Of a DNA stretch of 64,000 nucleotides, positions 27,409 through 36,900 are shown one piece after another. Source of the stretch: Pseudoxanthomonas sp. JBR18. GTDB taxonomy: Bacteria; Pseudomonadota; Gammaproteobacteria; Xanthomonadales; Xanthomonadaceae. The stretch is taken from NCBI RefSeq assembly GCF_028198165.1, contig NZ_CP116339.1, forward strand, positions 1,035,001 to 1,099,000. Direction: 5' to 3'. The notes beneath the pieces are model-generated. The model had not been told where the DNA came from. It saw nothing but the letters and a program-made list of their open reading frames with translations, and made no database searches. How positions within the stretch are numbered: the first letter of the stretch is position 1; every line of letters begins with the position of its first letter. Both the position numbers and the translations under genes were made by a program.

Positions 27409-27972
27409 TCATCGAGCGCGTCCAAGATCGGGCAACGGCGCTTCCACGCGGGGCGCGGGCGCGGGGTCGCGGATCGACCAGATCACCGAAATGATCTTCC
27501 AGCCAGCCTCGGTGCGGACCAAGTGCCACATTTCCCGCCCCCAGTTGGTCTGCCTGCCGTCCTCCAGGTAGGCATAGTCGAAATCCACGGACGCCACCTC
27601 GCCATCGGTGTCGATCCTGATCTCCGAAAACACCTCCTCGCTGGACTTCGCACTGGAGACGACCGAATCGATGAAGTTGAGGTAATTGGACGCCGGGATG
27701 TACCGGCTCTTTTTCGCATCGGGCTTGAGGCTGTGGAATCGCGCCATGCGCGCGTCGTCGTTGACGAACTGCCAATTCACCCGCTCGGGGTTTTCGGAGA
27801 AGAAGAGCCTGGTGAACCTGGCCTTGTCCTTCTCGACGATGGAGGTTCGGAACGCTTCGACGACCTGGCGCACGGCGGCCACGTCGCGCGGATCATTGGG
27901 CGCGGCAAACGCCGGCCACACGGCCAGGAAGGAAAGAATGACCAGGGTGACCGTGCTGGATCTGATTTTCAT
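27409..27972 (-). CDS. Secreted NTF2/SnoaL-like domain protein
   Basis: A 187-aa exported protein. Signal peptide at about 1-23 (MKIRSSTVTLVILSFLAVWP, then AFA). The rest reads as a nuclear-transport-factor-2-like cone: VRQVVEAFRTSIVEKDKARF at the first helix, SEIRIDTDGEVASVDFDYAYLEDG and WHLVRTEAGWKIISVIWSI as strands. Such domains occur in many small enzymes and binding proteins with no shared activity. ATG 27972 was chosen because the signal starts there. Role unknown; it stands alone between a LysR gene and speA. Confidence 0.8.
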   Translation of the reverse strand: MKIRSSTVTLVILSFLAVWPAFAAPNDPRDVAAVRQVVEAFRTSIVEKDKARFTRLFFSENPERVNWQFVNDDARMARFHSLKPDAKKSRYIPASNYLNFIDSVVSSAKSSEEVFSEIRIDTDGEVASVDFDYAYLEDGRQTNWGREMWHLVRTEAGWKIISVIWSIRDPAPAPRVEAPLPDLGRAR

Positions 27973-28095
27973 GGGGAACGGAGCCGTCCGCGAAGAAGGC
28001 CCCATTCCCCCACAGGCCAGAAGGCAACGCCATGCGCCGGCCCGGTCGATGCGACCAACCGTGCCCGCCCTGCGACGAGCAGGCAGGCCGCGAGG

Positions 28096-29985
28096 TCAGC
28101 CCAGCGGCTCGTCGCTCAGGTAGGTGTAGCCGGTCAGGCCGGCTTCCAGCGCCTGGGACAGTTCGTTCGCGCGCTCGGCCGACAGGCCGGCGGCGGCCAC
28201 GCGCTGGGCGTAGGCGCTGCGCAGGTCGGCCAGCGAATAACCCACGTAGTCCAGCATCACATCGGTGGTGTCGCCACGGCGCTGCTGGGTGATGCGGGTG
28301 GCGCCATCGGCGCAGGTGACTTCCACCGCGTCGGTGTCGCCGAACAGGTTGTGGATGTCGCCCAGGATCTCCTGGTAGGCGCCCACGAGGAAAAAACCGA
28401 TGCGGTAGCTTTCCCCGTGCTTCAGCGGATGCAGCGGCAGCGAGGTGTCCAGGCTCTCGTTCTCGACATAGGTCTTGACCATGCCGTCCGAGTCGCAGGT
28501 CATATCGCAGATGATGCCGCGCCGCGTCGGCGCTTCGTCCAGCCGCTCGATCGGCAGGATCGGGAACACCTGGTCGATGGCCCACACATCCGGGATCGAC
28601 TCGAACACGGAGAAGTTGACGAAGTACTTGTCCACCAGGCGGTCGTTGAGCTCGTCCAGGATCGGGCGATGGCTCTTTTCCTCGTGGCTCAGGCGCGCAC
28701 GCACGGCGTGGGCGATGGCGTAGAACAGGTCGTCGATGCGGGCCCGGGCGGTGAGGTCGATCTGCCCCAGCGCGTAGGCGCTCAGGCCTTCGGCATGGAA
28801 ATGCTGCGCTTCCTGGAACAGTTCCACCGCCGGACGCTCGTCCAGTTCGGCATGGATCTCGCGCAGATGGCGCACGGCGGCCGGCTCGTCGTCATGGGCA
28901 TCGGGCACGCGGCCTTCCGGCGCTTCTTCGACTTCCGAGACGTTGGCGATCAGCACCGCGTGGTGCGCGGTCATGGCGCGGCCGCACTCGGTGACGATGC
29001 GCGGCGCAGGTAAGCCGTGTTCCTCGCAGGCCTCGGCCAGCGGCTGGACGATGTTGCCGGCGTAGGAATTGAGCCCGTAGTTGATCGAGTAGTAGCTGCG
29101 CGAACGCGTGCCTTCGTAGTCGATGCCCAGGCCGCCACCGACGTCGACGTGGCTGATCTTCGCGCCCAGGCGCGAGAGCTCGACGAAGTAGCGCACCGCC
29201 TCGCGCATGCCGTTGGCGATATCGCGCACGTTGGAGATCTGCGAGCCCATGTGGAAATGCAGCAGGCTCAGGCACTCGGCGTATTCGGTATCGCGCAGCG
29301 ACTTCCAAAGGTCCAGCACCTGGCGCGGGGACAGGCCGAACTTGGCCTTGTCGCCGCCACTGTTCTGCCACTTGCCCGCGCCCAGGCTGGTCAGACGCAT
29401 GCGCACGCCCAGACCCGGCTTGACGTCCAGCGCGCGGGATTCCTCCAGCACCAGCTTCAGCTCGGAGGGCTTCTCGATGACGATGAAGGTCTCCAGCCCC
29501 AGCTTGCGGCCGATCAGCGCCAGGCGGATGTATTCGCGGTCCTTGTAGCCGTTGCAGACGATCAGCCCGCCCGGGCGCGAGAGCGCCAGCACGGCCATCA
29601 GTTCGGGCTTGCTGCCGGCCTCCAGGCCAAAACCCTCGCCGTGGTGGCTGGCCAGGGTGCCGGCCACGCCACGATGCTGGTTGACCTTGATCGGGTACAC
29701 GGCGGTGTAGCCGCCGGGATAGTTCCAGTCGGACTGGGCCTGGGCGAAGGCCGCCTGCAGCTTGCCCAGGCGCTGACCCAGGATGTCCGGGAAGCGCACC
29801 AGCAGCGGCAGCTTGGCGCCATTGGCGCGCGCGGCATCGACCACTTCGGGCAAGGCCACGGCCGGACCACCCGGCCCCTGCGGGCTGACCATCACCCGCC
29901 CGGACGCGTCCACGTCGAAATACCCGTCGGCCCAGTGCGGGATCGAGTAGGTCTTGCGGGCCTGGTCGGCGGACCAATCGCTCAT
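28096..29985 (-). CDS. speA: Biosynthetic arginine decarboxylase
   Basis: Converts L-arginine to agmatine and CO2, the first step of the agmatine route to putrescine. 629 aa, the size of SpeA (about 630-660). PLP lysine K100 in YPIKVNQH, then GLEAGSKPEL, HFHMGSQISN, DVGGGLGIDYEGT for the phosphate-binding Gly loop, and ICDMTCDSDG with the catalytic Cys. Start at ATG 29985. Divergent from speE across 162 bp containing a perfect palindrome, so the two polyamine genes may share control. Confidence 0.97.
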   Translation of the reverse strand: MSDWSADQARKTYSIPHWADGYFDVDASGRVMVSPQGPGGPAVALPEVVDAARANGAKLPLLVRFPDILGQRLGKLQAAFAQAQSDWNYPGGYTAVYPIKVNQHRGVAGTLASHHGEGFGLEAGSKPELMAVLALSRPGGLIVCNGYKDREYIRLALIGRKLGLETFIVIEKPSELKLVLEESRALDVKPGLGVRMRLTSLGAGKWQNSGGDKAKFGLSPRQVLDLWKSLRDTEYAECLSLLHFHMGSQISNVRDIANGMREAVRYFVELSRLGAKISHVDVGGGLGIDYEGTRSRSYYSINYGLNSYAGNIVQPLAEACEEHGLPAPRIVTECGRAMTAHHAVLIANVSEVEEAPEGRVPDAHDDEPAAVRHLREIHAELDERPAVELFQEAQHFHAEGLSAYALGQIDLTARARIDDLFYAIAHAVRARLSHEEKSHRPILDELNDRLVDKYFVNFSVFESIPDVWAIDQVFPILPIERLDEAPTRRGIICDMTCDSDGMVKTYVENESLDTSLPLHPLKHGESYRIGFFLVGAYQEILGDIHNLFGDTDAVEVTCADGATRITQQRRGDTTDVMLDYVGYSLADLRSAYAQRVAAAGLSAERANELSQALEAGLTGYTYLSDEPLG

Positions 29986-30022
29986 CGGGACGTGCGCCTG
30001 TCTGCGGGGAAAACGGCCGCGG

Positions 30023-30057
30023 ATTGTAACGTCTGGGGAATTGCGCTTCGTTACAAT
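30023..30057. promoter_or_regulatory. Perfect 9-bp inverted repeat between speA and speE
   Basis: ATTGTAACG (30023-30031) and CGTTACAAT (30049-30057) form a perfect dyad with a 17-bp spacer in the speA-speE divergent region. Each arm contains TACAAT read toward its own gene, a plausible -10 box, so the dyad could be two back-to-back promoters or an operator for both genes. Confidence 0.6.
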
Positions 30058-30147
30058 GCGCCGCCTCGCGCGCAGGACCCTGCCGCACCCTCCCTTTTCC
30101 GCCCGGCGCCGGCCCTTGTGCCCGCCACGCCCGCACAGGACCTCCTC

Positions 30148-31002
30148 ATGAGCGACAACTGGTACATCGAACACTTCCAGCCCACCGGCTCTGCGATCGG
30201 CTTCCGCCTGAAGGGCAAGCTGGACGAGGTTCAGTCGCCGTTCCAGAAGATCGAGATCTTCGAGAGCACTGACTGGGGCAACCTGATGGTGATCGACGGC
30301 GCGATGATGCTGACCACCAAGGACAACTTCTTCTATCACGAGATGATCAGCCACCCGGTACTGTTCACCCACCCGAATCCCAAGCGCGTGGTGATCATCG
30401 GCGGCGGCGACTGCGGCACCCTGCGCGAGGTGCTCAAGCACCCGGGCGTGGAAAGCGCCACCCAGTGCGACATCGACGAGCAGGTCACGCGCATGGCCGA
30501 GAAGTACTTCCCCGAGCTGTGCGAGTCCAACGGCGATGCGCGTGCCGAACTGCTGTTCGACGACGGCGTGGCCTACATGGCCAACTGCCCGGCCGGCAGC
30601 GTGGACGTGGTGATCGTGGATTCCACCGATCCGATCGGCCCGGCCGAGGGGCTGTTCAACCAGGCCTTCTTCGAGAGCTGCTTCAAGGCGCTCAAGCCCG
30701 ATGGCCTGCTGGTGCAGCAGTCCGAATCGCCGCTGGCCCTGCTGGATTTGATCAAGGACATGCGCGCGGAAATGGGCAAGGCTGGCTTCAAGGCTTTCAA
30801 GACCCTGCCCTTCCCGCAGCCGTGCTACCCGACCGGCTGGTGGAGCGTGACCATCGCCTCCAAGGACGCCGGCGCGGATTTCGCGTTCCGCACCCAGGAC
30901 GCGCAAGCCAAGCCGTTCGACACGTTGTACTACACCGCCCACCAGCACACCGGCACCTTGGTGCCGCCGCCGTTCGTGGCCGAGGCCCTGGGCGAAGGCT
31001 GA
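30148..31002 (+). CDS. speE: Spermidine synthase (polyamine aminopropyltransferase)
   Basis: Transfers the aminopropyl group from decarboxylated SAM to putrescine. 284 aa (E. coli SpeE 288). The N-terminal strand domain has SPFQKIEIFESTDWGNLMVI; the dcSAM site is VVIIGGGDCGTLREVLKH; the catalytic Asp is in VIVDSTDPIGP; and PCYPTGWWS is the late gate segment. ATG 30148 was chosen over an ORF extension to 29017 that lies antisense to speA. It ends 31 bp before a strong terminator. Confidence 0.96.
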   Translation: MSDNWYIEHFQPTGSAIGFRLKGKLDEVQSPFQKIEIFESTDWGNLMVIDGAMMLTTKDNFFYHEMISHPVLFTHPNPKRVVIIGGGDCGTLREVLKHPGVESATQCDIDEQVTRMAEKYFPELCESNGDARAELLFDDGVAYMANCPAGSVDVVIVDSTDPIGPAEGLFNQAFFESCFKALKPDGLLVQQSESPLALLDLIKDMRAEMGKAGFKAFKTLPFPQPCYPTGWWSVTIASKDAGADFAFRTQDAQAKPFDTLYYTAHQHTGTLVPPPFVAEALGEG

Positions 31003-31032
31003 GGCGCGCCCTCGCCTGCCGGGCCGACACCC

Positions 31033-31065
31033 AAACCGCGCGGCAGCCCGCCGCGCGGTTTTCTT
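31033..31065 (+). terminator. Rho-independent terminator of speE
   Basis: Perfect 12-bp stem AAACCGCGCGGC / GCCGCGCGGTTT with loop AGCCC, followed by TCTT and a T-rich run. The best intrinsic terminator in the window. Confidence 0.88.
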
Positions 31066-31162
31066 ATTTCGTAGGCCGCACCGGCGCGCTGTCATGCGCT
31101 TGCCACCGCCACCGGCCAGCGTGCATGGTCACCGATCCCGCGTCCCCGCCCCGGAGTCCTGC

Positions 31163-32275
31163 ATGATGCCGATGCGCCTGTTGCTGCTGAGCTGCGTGGG
31201 CGCCGCCGTCTTCTCGCAGGCCCAAGCCCAGGACATGACGCTCACCCCGCTGCCCACCGATCGCCCGCTGGTCATCGCCCATCGCGGCGCCAGCGCACTG
31301 CGCCCCGAGCACACCCTGGCCGCCTACGCCAAGGCCATCGAAGACGGCGCGGATTTCATCGAGCCGGACCTGGTCGCCACCCGCGACGGCGCGCTGGTGG
31401 CCCGCCACGAGAACGAGATCGGCGGCACCACCGATGTGTCCGCACATCCGGAGTTCGCGGCGCGCAAGACCAGCAAGACCATCGACGGCCATGCGGTCAC
31501 CGGCTGGTTCACCGAGGACTTCACCTTGGCCGAACTGAAAACGCTGCGCGCGCGCGAGCGCCTGCCGGAGCTGCGCGGCACCGCCTTCGACGGCCAGTTC
31601 CAGATCGTCACCCTGGACGAGATCATCGACTTCACCGCCGCCGAGGCGGCCGCGCGCGGACGGATGATCGGGCTGATCCCGGAGATCAAGCATCCCAGCT
31701 ACTTCCAGCAGCGCGGCCTGGCGATGGAGCGCAAGGTGCTCGACACCCTGCAGGCCCACGCCTACACGCGCACCGCGCCGGTGGTGATCCAGTCCTTCGA
31801 AGTGTCCAACCTGAAGGAACTGCACGGATTACTGGGACCGGAGCGATCCAACATCGCGCTGCTGCAGTTGATCGACCAGCCCGATAGCCAGCCCGGCGAC
31901 GTGCTGGCCGCCGGCGGCACCCAGACCTATGCCGACATGATCACGCCGGCGGGCCTGCGCGCCATCGCCGCCTACGCGCAGTACCTGGGGCCATCGGTGC
32001 GGGCGATTGTCCCGGTGGAGGACGGCCGGCTGGGCCCACCCACCGCGCTGGTGGGCGATGCCCACGCGGCCGGGCTGCGGGTGGCGCCATGGACCCTGCG
32101 GCCGGAGAACTTCTTCCTGCCCGCCTCCCTGCGCCAGGGCGATGCACCGGCCGCGCGCGCCATTGAAGGCACGCTGGAGGAAATGCATCGCCTCCTCGGC
32201 ACCGGCGTGGATGCCTTCTTCACCGACGACCCGGCACTGGGCCGGCAGGCCGTCGACCGTCTCATGGATCGCTGA
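31163..32275 (+). CDS. glpQ: Periplasmic glycerophosphodiester phosphodiesterase
   Basis: Hydrolyses glycerophosphodiesters to glycerol-3-phosphate and an alcohol. 370 aa with a Sec signal (RLLLLSCVGAAVFSQAQA). The GDPD barrel shows IAHRGASALRPEHTLAAY, DFIEPDLVATRDGALVARHE and LIPEIKHPSYF near the metal site, and FFTDDP near the end. Size and order match E. coli GlpQ (358 aa). ATG 31163 has GGAG seven bases upstream. No glpT is nearby. Confidence 0.94.
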   Translation: MMPMRLLLLSCVGAAVFSQAQAQDMTLTPLPTDRPLVIAHRGASALRPEHTLAAYAKAIEDGADFIEPDLVATRDGALVARHENEIGGTTDVSAHPEFAARKTSKTIDGHAVTGWFTEDFTLAELKTLRARERLPELRGTAFDGQFQIVTLDEIIDFTAAEAAARGRMIGLIPEIKHPSYFQQRGLAMERKVLDTLQAHAYTRTAPVVIQSFEVSNLKELHGLLGPERSNIALLQLIDQPDSQPGDVLAAGGTQTYADMITPAGLRAIAAYAQYLGPSVRAIVPVEDGRLGPPTALVGDAHAAGLRVAPWTLRPENFFLPASLRQGDAPAARAIEGTLEEMHRLLGTGVDAFFTDDPALGRQAVDRLMDR

Positions 32276-32515
32276 GGCGCCGGGCGCAGCACCGCGCCCT
32301 TCTCGGACCGTTCAGCCCTCGGGCACGGCCTGCCTGAACCCAAAACCTCGGATAACCGCTGCGCGTGCAACGGTGTGTCCGCACGTCCTGTCGGAAAAAC
32401 GTTACATCCTGATGTCGTAAAGACGTTAGAATTGATTGCCGAACCACAAAGTACAGTAATCATTTTCCTGCCGTCTGCCGTGACACCGGCGTCGCCAGCG
32501 GGAGATGTCACCCCC

Positions 32516-33175
32516 ATGAATTCCGCCCTGCTTCCCTTCCATCCCGGCGCCCGGCTGCCGGCCAGCGCCAAACTGCTCAAACGCGGCGAGCGCGTCCTGG
32601 AGCCCGACGTCTACGTGACCCCGTATGAGGGCCGCCCAGTCGTGGTCAAGGACTACCGCCGCTATGCCGGCACGCCGATGGCGCCGCTGGCGCGCCTGCT
32701 GGTCTGGCGCGAGGCGCGGATGCTTCGGCATCTGGCGGGCTGGCGTCATGCCCCCATGCTGCTGGGCACTGCGGGCGGGCTCTTGCTGGGCATGGAGTTC
32801 ATCACCGGCACCGCGCTGGGCGGCGAGGCCGCACAGGCCGGAACGGCGGTCTTCCGCCAGCTGCGCTCGCTCATCGCCCAGCTGCACGCGGCCGGCATCA
32901 CCCACAACGACCTGCATACGTCCAATCTGATGGTCAGCGGCGGCACCCTGGTGCTGCTGGACTACGCCTCGGCCATGCGCCTGCCGCGCTGGATGATGCG
33001 CCTGCCCCTGCTGCGTGAGCTACGTCGCTCGGACCTGGCCAACGCGCTGAAGATCCAGCAGCGCCTCACCGGTCGCCAGATCACCGGCCAGCGCGCCCAG
33101 GTGGTCGCCCAGCGCGGCTGGGTGACCGGGGTCCGCAACGGCTGGAAGCGCTTCTACCGCTGGGCCAAGGCCTGA
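32516..33175 (+). CDS. Small RIO/LPS-kinase-like protein kinase
   Basis: A 219-aa kinase-fold protein. VVVKDYRRY gives the ATP-binding Lys (K45), WREARML the paired Glu (E66), HNDLHTSNLMV the catalytic loop (D132, N137), and LLDYASA replaces DFG (D149). The catalytic set is complete, so it is probably active. The compact form with no C-lobe extension resembles WaaP/KdkA-type LPS kinases and RIO kinases; which is not decidable by eye. The C-terminal region is Arg-rich and may touch membranes. The 240 bp upstream hold an AT-rich stretch (32395-32465), the probable promoter. Confidence 0.8.
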   Translation: MNSALLPFHPGARLPASAKLLKRGERVLEPDVYVTPYEGRPVVVKDYRRYAGTPMAPLARLLVWREARMLRHLAGWRHAPMLLGTAGGLLLGMEFITGTALGGEAAQAGTAVFRQLRSLIAQLHAAGITHNDLHTSNLMVSGGTLVLLDYASAMRLPRWMMRLPLLRELRRSDLANALKIQQRLTGRQITGQRAQVVAQRGWVTGVRNGWKRFYRWAKA

Positions 33176-33182
33176 GCCCACG

Positions 33183-33208
33183 CGCCCGGCGCATTGCGCA
33201 GCCGGGCG
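33183..33208 (+). terminator. Hairpin after the kinase gene
   Basis: Perfect 8-bp arms CGCCCGGC / GCCGGGCG with a 10-nt loop, 7 bp after the kinase stop. No U-tract, so it may terminate or stabilise. Confidence 0.45.
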
Positions 33209-33340
33209 TCGATCCGGTCCAATGCACACCCGCCCGCGGGGCAGGCTCGGAATTGTCCGACCCTGCCCCGCGGCATCGGCCGATGGCCGCTTCCGCCCTG
33301 CGGATGCGAGCCTGATGCCCGTCCCCGGCAGGAGTGCCCC

Positions 33341-33595
33341 ATGATCGACCTCAATCCCATCGACGACCTCGCCCGTCGCCTCAGCGACCTGGTGCCCCCC
33401 GGCCTGCGCGAATCGCGCGAGGACCTGCAGCGCACCTTCAAGAGTGCGCTGCAATCCGGCTTGTCCAAGCTGGACCTGGTGACCCGCGAGGAGTTCGAGG
33501 TGCAGCGCGCGGTGTTGTTGCGTACCCGGGAAAAGCTCGAGGCCCTGGAGCGCGAAGTGGCCGCGCTGGAAGCCCGGAGCGCGCCGCAGCGCTAG
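33341..33595 (+). CDS. ubiK: Ubiquinone biosynthesis accessory factor (YqiC/BMFP family)
   Basis: An 84-aa coiled-coil protein of the BMFP family. In E. coli, UbiK binds lipids and helps the Ubi metabolon, probably with UbiJ. The sequence has the typical N-terminal amphipathic part (IDDLARRLSDLVP), the KSALQSGLSKLDLVTREEFE core and a heptad-like tail (LEALEREVAALEAR). ATG 33341 has AGGAG six bases upstream; longer in-frame starts to 33194 lack one. It precedes comM by 28 bp. Confidence 0.9.
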   Translation: MIDLNPIDDLARRLSDLVPPGLRESREDLQRTFKSALQSGLSKLDLVTREEFEVQRAVLLRTREKLEALEREVAALEARSAPQR

Positions 33596-33623
33596 CCCCC
33601 TCCGGCGGACAAGGAGCGTCCCC

Positions 33624-35138
33624 ATGAGTCTTGCCCTGGTCCACAGCCGGGCCCGCGCCGGCGTGCATGCGCCCGGCGTGCAGGTCGAAGTGCACCTGTC
33701 CGGCGGCCTGCCCTCCACCCAGATCGTCGGCCTGCCCGAAGCAGCCGTGCGCGAAAGCCGCGACCGGGTGCGGGCGGCGATGCTCTGTGCCCAGTTCGAG
33801 TTTCCCGCCCGGCGCATCACGGTCAATCTCGCACCGGCCGACCTGCCCAAGGAGGGCGGCCGCTTCGACCTGCCCATCGCCCTGGGAATCCTGGCGGCCA
33901 GCGGGCAGATCGACCGGCAGGCCCTGGCCGGCTGGGAATTCCTCGGCGAGCTGGGCCTGACCGGCGAGCTGCGCCCGGTCGATGGCGCGTTGCCGGCCGT
34001 CCTGGCCGCCGCGCGGGCCCAGCGGCGCCTGCTGGTGCCGCTGGGCAACGGGCCTGAGGCGGCGCTGGTGCGCGATGGCGGCGCCTGCACCGCGCGCACC
34101 CTGCTGGAAGTCTGCGCGATGCTGTCCGGCGCGCGCCCCCCGGTGTTGGCCGAGCCTGCGCAGGTGGCGGCCGTGCCGATGCCTGACCTGCGCGATGTCC
34201 GCGGCCAGGCTCATGCACGTCGGGCGCTGGAGGTCGCCGCCGCTGGCGGGCATCACCTGCTGTTCGTCGGCAGCCCTGGCTGCGGCAAGACCCTGCTGGC
34301 CTCGCGCCTGCCCGGCATCCTGCCCGAGGCCAGCGAAGCGGAGGCGCTGGAGAGCGCGGCGGTGGCCTCGGTCAGCGGCCGTGGGCTGGACCCGTCCCGT
34401 TGGCGCCAGCGTCCGTTCCGTTCTCCTCACCACACCGCCAGCGCGGTCGCCCTGGTCGGCGGCGGTGCGCAGCCACGCCCGGGCGAGATTTCCCTGGCCC
34501 ACCACGGCGTGCTGTTCCTGGACGAACTGACCGAGTGGGACCGACGCGCGCTGGAGGTCCTGCGCGAGCCCCTGGAGTCGGGCACGGTCACCATCTCACG
34601 CGCGGCGCGCAGTGCCGAGTTCCCGGCCCGGTTCCAGCTGGTGGCCGCGATGAATCCCTGCCCCTGTGGCTGGGCAGGCGATACGAGCGGGCGCTGTCGC
34701 TGCAGCGCGCAGGTCATCGCCCGCTACCGCGCCAAGCTCTCCGGCCCGCTGCTGGACCGGATTGACCTGCAGGTCGAGGTGCCCCGGGTTCCGCCGCAGG
34801 ATCTGCGCCCGGATGCCGCGCCCGGCGAGGACAGCGAGGCGGTGCGCGACCGGGTGCAGACCGCGCGCGCCCGGCAGATCGCGCGCAACGGAACGCTCAA
34901 CGCACGCCTGGGCCAGGCCGAGACTTTCGCCTGCTGCCGACTGGCCGACGCCGACCAGGCCCTGCTGGAACGCGCCATCGACCGGCTGCAGCTCTCCGCG
35001 CGCGCGATGCAGCGCACCCTGCGCGTGGCCCGCACCATTGCCGACCTGGCCGGAAGCGAGGACATCGCCAGCGTCCATCTCACCGAGGCATTGGGCTACC
35101 GGCAGCACACAGCGGGCACACAGCCGCACGCGGCTTGA
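33624..35138 (+). CDS. comM: ComM/YifB family Mg-chelatase-like AAA+ ATPase
   Basis: 504 aa, the family size. ComM is a hexameric branch-migration helicase that aids integration of DNA in natural transformation. The N-terminal ChlI domain has PGVQVEVHLSGGLPSTQIVG and APADLPKEGGRFDLPIALG; Walker A is VGSPGCGKTLLASRLPG; the Walker B region is GVLFLDELTEW; the Cys-rich finger MNPCPCGW plus CRCS is intact; the C-terminal Mg_chelatase_C region has SARAMQRTLRVARTIADL. All motifs are present, so it should be functional. Confidence 0.95.
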   Translation: MSLALVHSRARAGVHAPGVQVEVHLSGGLPSTQIVGLPEAAVRESRDRVRAAMLCAQFEFPARRITVNLAPADLPKEGGRFDLPIALGILAASGQIDRQALAGWEFLGELGLTGELRPVDGALPAVLAAARAQRRLLVPLGNGPEAALVRDGGACTARTLLEVCAMLSGARPPVLAEPAQVAAVPMPDLRDVRGQAHARRALEVAAAGGHHLLFVGSPGCGKTLLASRLPGILPEASEAEALESAAVASVSGRGLDPSRWRQRPFRSPHHTASAVALVGGGAQPRPGEISLAHHGVLFLDELTEWDRRALEVLREPLESGTVTISRAARSAEFPARFQLVAAMNPCPCGWAGDTSGRCRCSAQVIARYRAKLSGPLLDRIDLQVEVPRVPPQDLRPDAAPGEDSEAVRDRVQTARARQIARNGTLNARLGQAETFACCRLADADQALLERAIDRLQLSARAMQRTLRVARTIADLAGSEDIASVHLTEALGYRQHTAGTQPHAA

Positions 35139-35333
35139 GGCAACCCGCACACCGGGTCAGGCCACCGTGACCCCATGCGGCATGGGCGAAGAAGTGCCGA
35201 CGTCAGCCCGCCGCGAGCATGCTTTCGCCGGCACGCGGATGACGCAACGTCTTTGGCCAGCGCAGCCGCCAGCCTCGCCGAGCAAGGCAAGCGCGACGGA
35301 ATGCGCCGACCTTCCGCGCCCCTCGGGCACCGA

Positions 35334-36875
35334 TTACGTGATTGGTGCGGGGTTGAACAGCGCCAGATCGTTGTGCAGGTGGTGGTGCTCGGCCCAGGTC
35401 TGCTTGCCGCTGGCCACGTCCAGATAGAGCTGGAAGATGTCCCAGCCCAGGTCCTCCAGCGACTTCTCGCCGGTGGCGACCACGCCGGCATCGACGTCCA
35501 TCAGGTCCGACCAACGCCGCGCCAGCTCGCTGCGGGTGGCGACCTTGATCACCGGCACCATCCCTAGGCCATATGGCGTGCCGCGGCCGGTGGTGAAGAT
35601 GTGCAGGTTCATGCCGGCGGCGGTCTGCAGCGTGCCGCAGACGAAATCGCTGGCCGGGGTCGCGCAGTACTGCAGACCGCGCCCCTTGACTCGCTCGCCC
35701 GGGGAGACCACGCCGTTGATCGGCGAGGAGCCGGACTTGGCGATCGAACCCATCGCCTTCTCCACGATGTTGCTCAGCCCGCCTTTCTTGTTGCCCGGCG
35801 TGGTGTTGGCGCTGCGGTCGGCCTGGCCACGTGCCAGATAGTTGTCGTACCAGGCCATTTCACGCACCAGCGCCTTGGCGACCTCTTCATTGGCCGCGCG
35901 TGGCACCAGCAGCTGGATGCCATCGCGCACCTCGGTGTTCTCCGAGAACATCACCGTCGCGCCGGCGCGCACCAGCAGGTCGGCCGCCACGCCCAGCGCG
36001 GGGTTGGCGGTGATACCGGAGAACGCGTCACTGCCGCCGCACTGCATGCCCACCACCAGCTCGGAGGCCGGGATGGTCTCGCGCCGGCGCTGATCCAGGT
36101 GCTTCAGCCGCGTTTCGGCCAATTCCATGATCGAGGCGACCATGTCCTGGAAGCCCATGCTGGCCTCCTGCAGGCGATAGACGGCGCTGTCGCTGGCGTC
36201 GGCATCGTCCTGCAGCAGCTTTTCCGGGACCAACTTCTCGCAGCCCAGGCCGACGATCAGCGCCTGTCCGCCGAAGTTGGGGTTGCGGCCGATGTTGCGC
36301 AGGGTGCGGATCGGGATGATCGCCTCCGGCGCGGTGATCGCCACGCCGCAGCCGTAGACATGGTTGATCGCCACCACATCGTCGACGTTGGGATACTTGG
36401 GCAACAGCTCGGCGCGGATGCGCTCCACCGCATGGCCAAGCACGCCGACCACGCACTGCACGCTGGTCATGATGCCCAGGATGTTACGCGTGCCCACGCT
36501 GCCATCGCGGTTGCGATAGCCCTGGAAGGTGTGACCTTCCAGCGGCTCCGCCGGAGGTGCCGGTCGCAAGGTCATGTCCAGCGCATCCAGCGCCGGCGCG
36601 GCGGGCATGTCGAGCAGCTGTTCGCTGACCCAGGCGCCGCGTGCGATGTTCGCGTTGGCATACCCGATGGCGGTGCCGTAACGCAGCACCGCCTGGCCCT
36701 TGCCGATGTCCACCAGCGCCACCTTGTGTCCCTGCGGCACCGGCTCCAGCGTGGTCACGCCGTCTTCGAACGTGGCACCGGCCGGGGCGCCGCCATCGTT
36801 GACCACGACGGCGACGTTGTCTTCCGGGCGCAGGCGGATGCTGCGCCACTGGTCGGGGGTGGGAACTGCGGACAT
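35334..36875 (-). CDS. garD: Galactarate dehydratase
   Basis: A 513-aa UxaA/GarD family dehydratase: N-terminal SAF-like domain (about 1-100), then the catalytic half with [54 protein letters not shown] and [13 protein letters not shown]. Length and segments fit galactarate dehydratase (523 aa in E. coli) more than altronate dehydratase, and the cluster supports this: it removes water from meso-galactarate to give 5-dehydro-4-deoxy-D-glucarate, the substrate of the KdgD encoded at the other end of the operon. ATG 36875 follows an AAGG site; GTG codons just upstream are alternatives. Confidence 0.88.
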   Translation of the reverse strand: MSAVPTPDQWRSIRLRPEDNVAVVVNDGGAPAGATFEDGVTTLEPVPQGHKVALVDIGKGQAVLRYGTAIGYANANIARGAWVSEQLLDMPAAPALDALDMTLRPAPPAEPLEGHTFQGYRNRDGSVGTRNILGIMTSVQCVVGVLGHAVERIRAELLPKYPNVDDVVAINHVYGCGVAITAPEAIIPIRTLRNIGRNPNFGGQALIVGLGCEKLVPEKLLQDDADASDSAVYRLQEASMGFQDMVASIMELAETRLKHLDQRRRETIPASELVVGMQCGGSDAFSGITANPALGVAADLLVRAGATVMFSENTEVRDGIQLLVPRAANEEVAKALVREMAWYDNYLARGQADRSANTTPGNKKGGLSNIVEKAMGSIAKSGSSPINGVVSPGERVKGRGLQYCATPASDFVCGTLQTAAGMNLHIFTTGRGTPYGLGMVPVIKVATRSELARRWSDLMDVDAGVVATGEKSLEDLGWDIFQLYLDVASGKQTWAEHHHLHNDLALFNPAPIT

Positions 36876-36900
36876 CACGGTCACCTTGCTTGCCTTGTCG

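Noticed and set aside
28096..31095. 999-codon version of speA extending through speE
   Set aside because: The extra N-terminus is antisense to speE; the SpeA family start is at 29985.
35139..35333. Possible degenerate intergenic repeat (a stretch resembling the GCGAAAGC-type repeat) and a short CCCATG-CGG-CATGGG hairpin after comM
   Set aside because: Only one loosely matching copy is in the window; similarity to known repeats is too weak to list.
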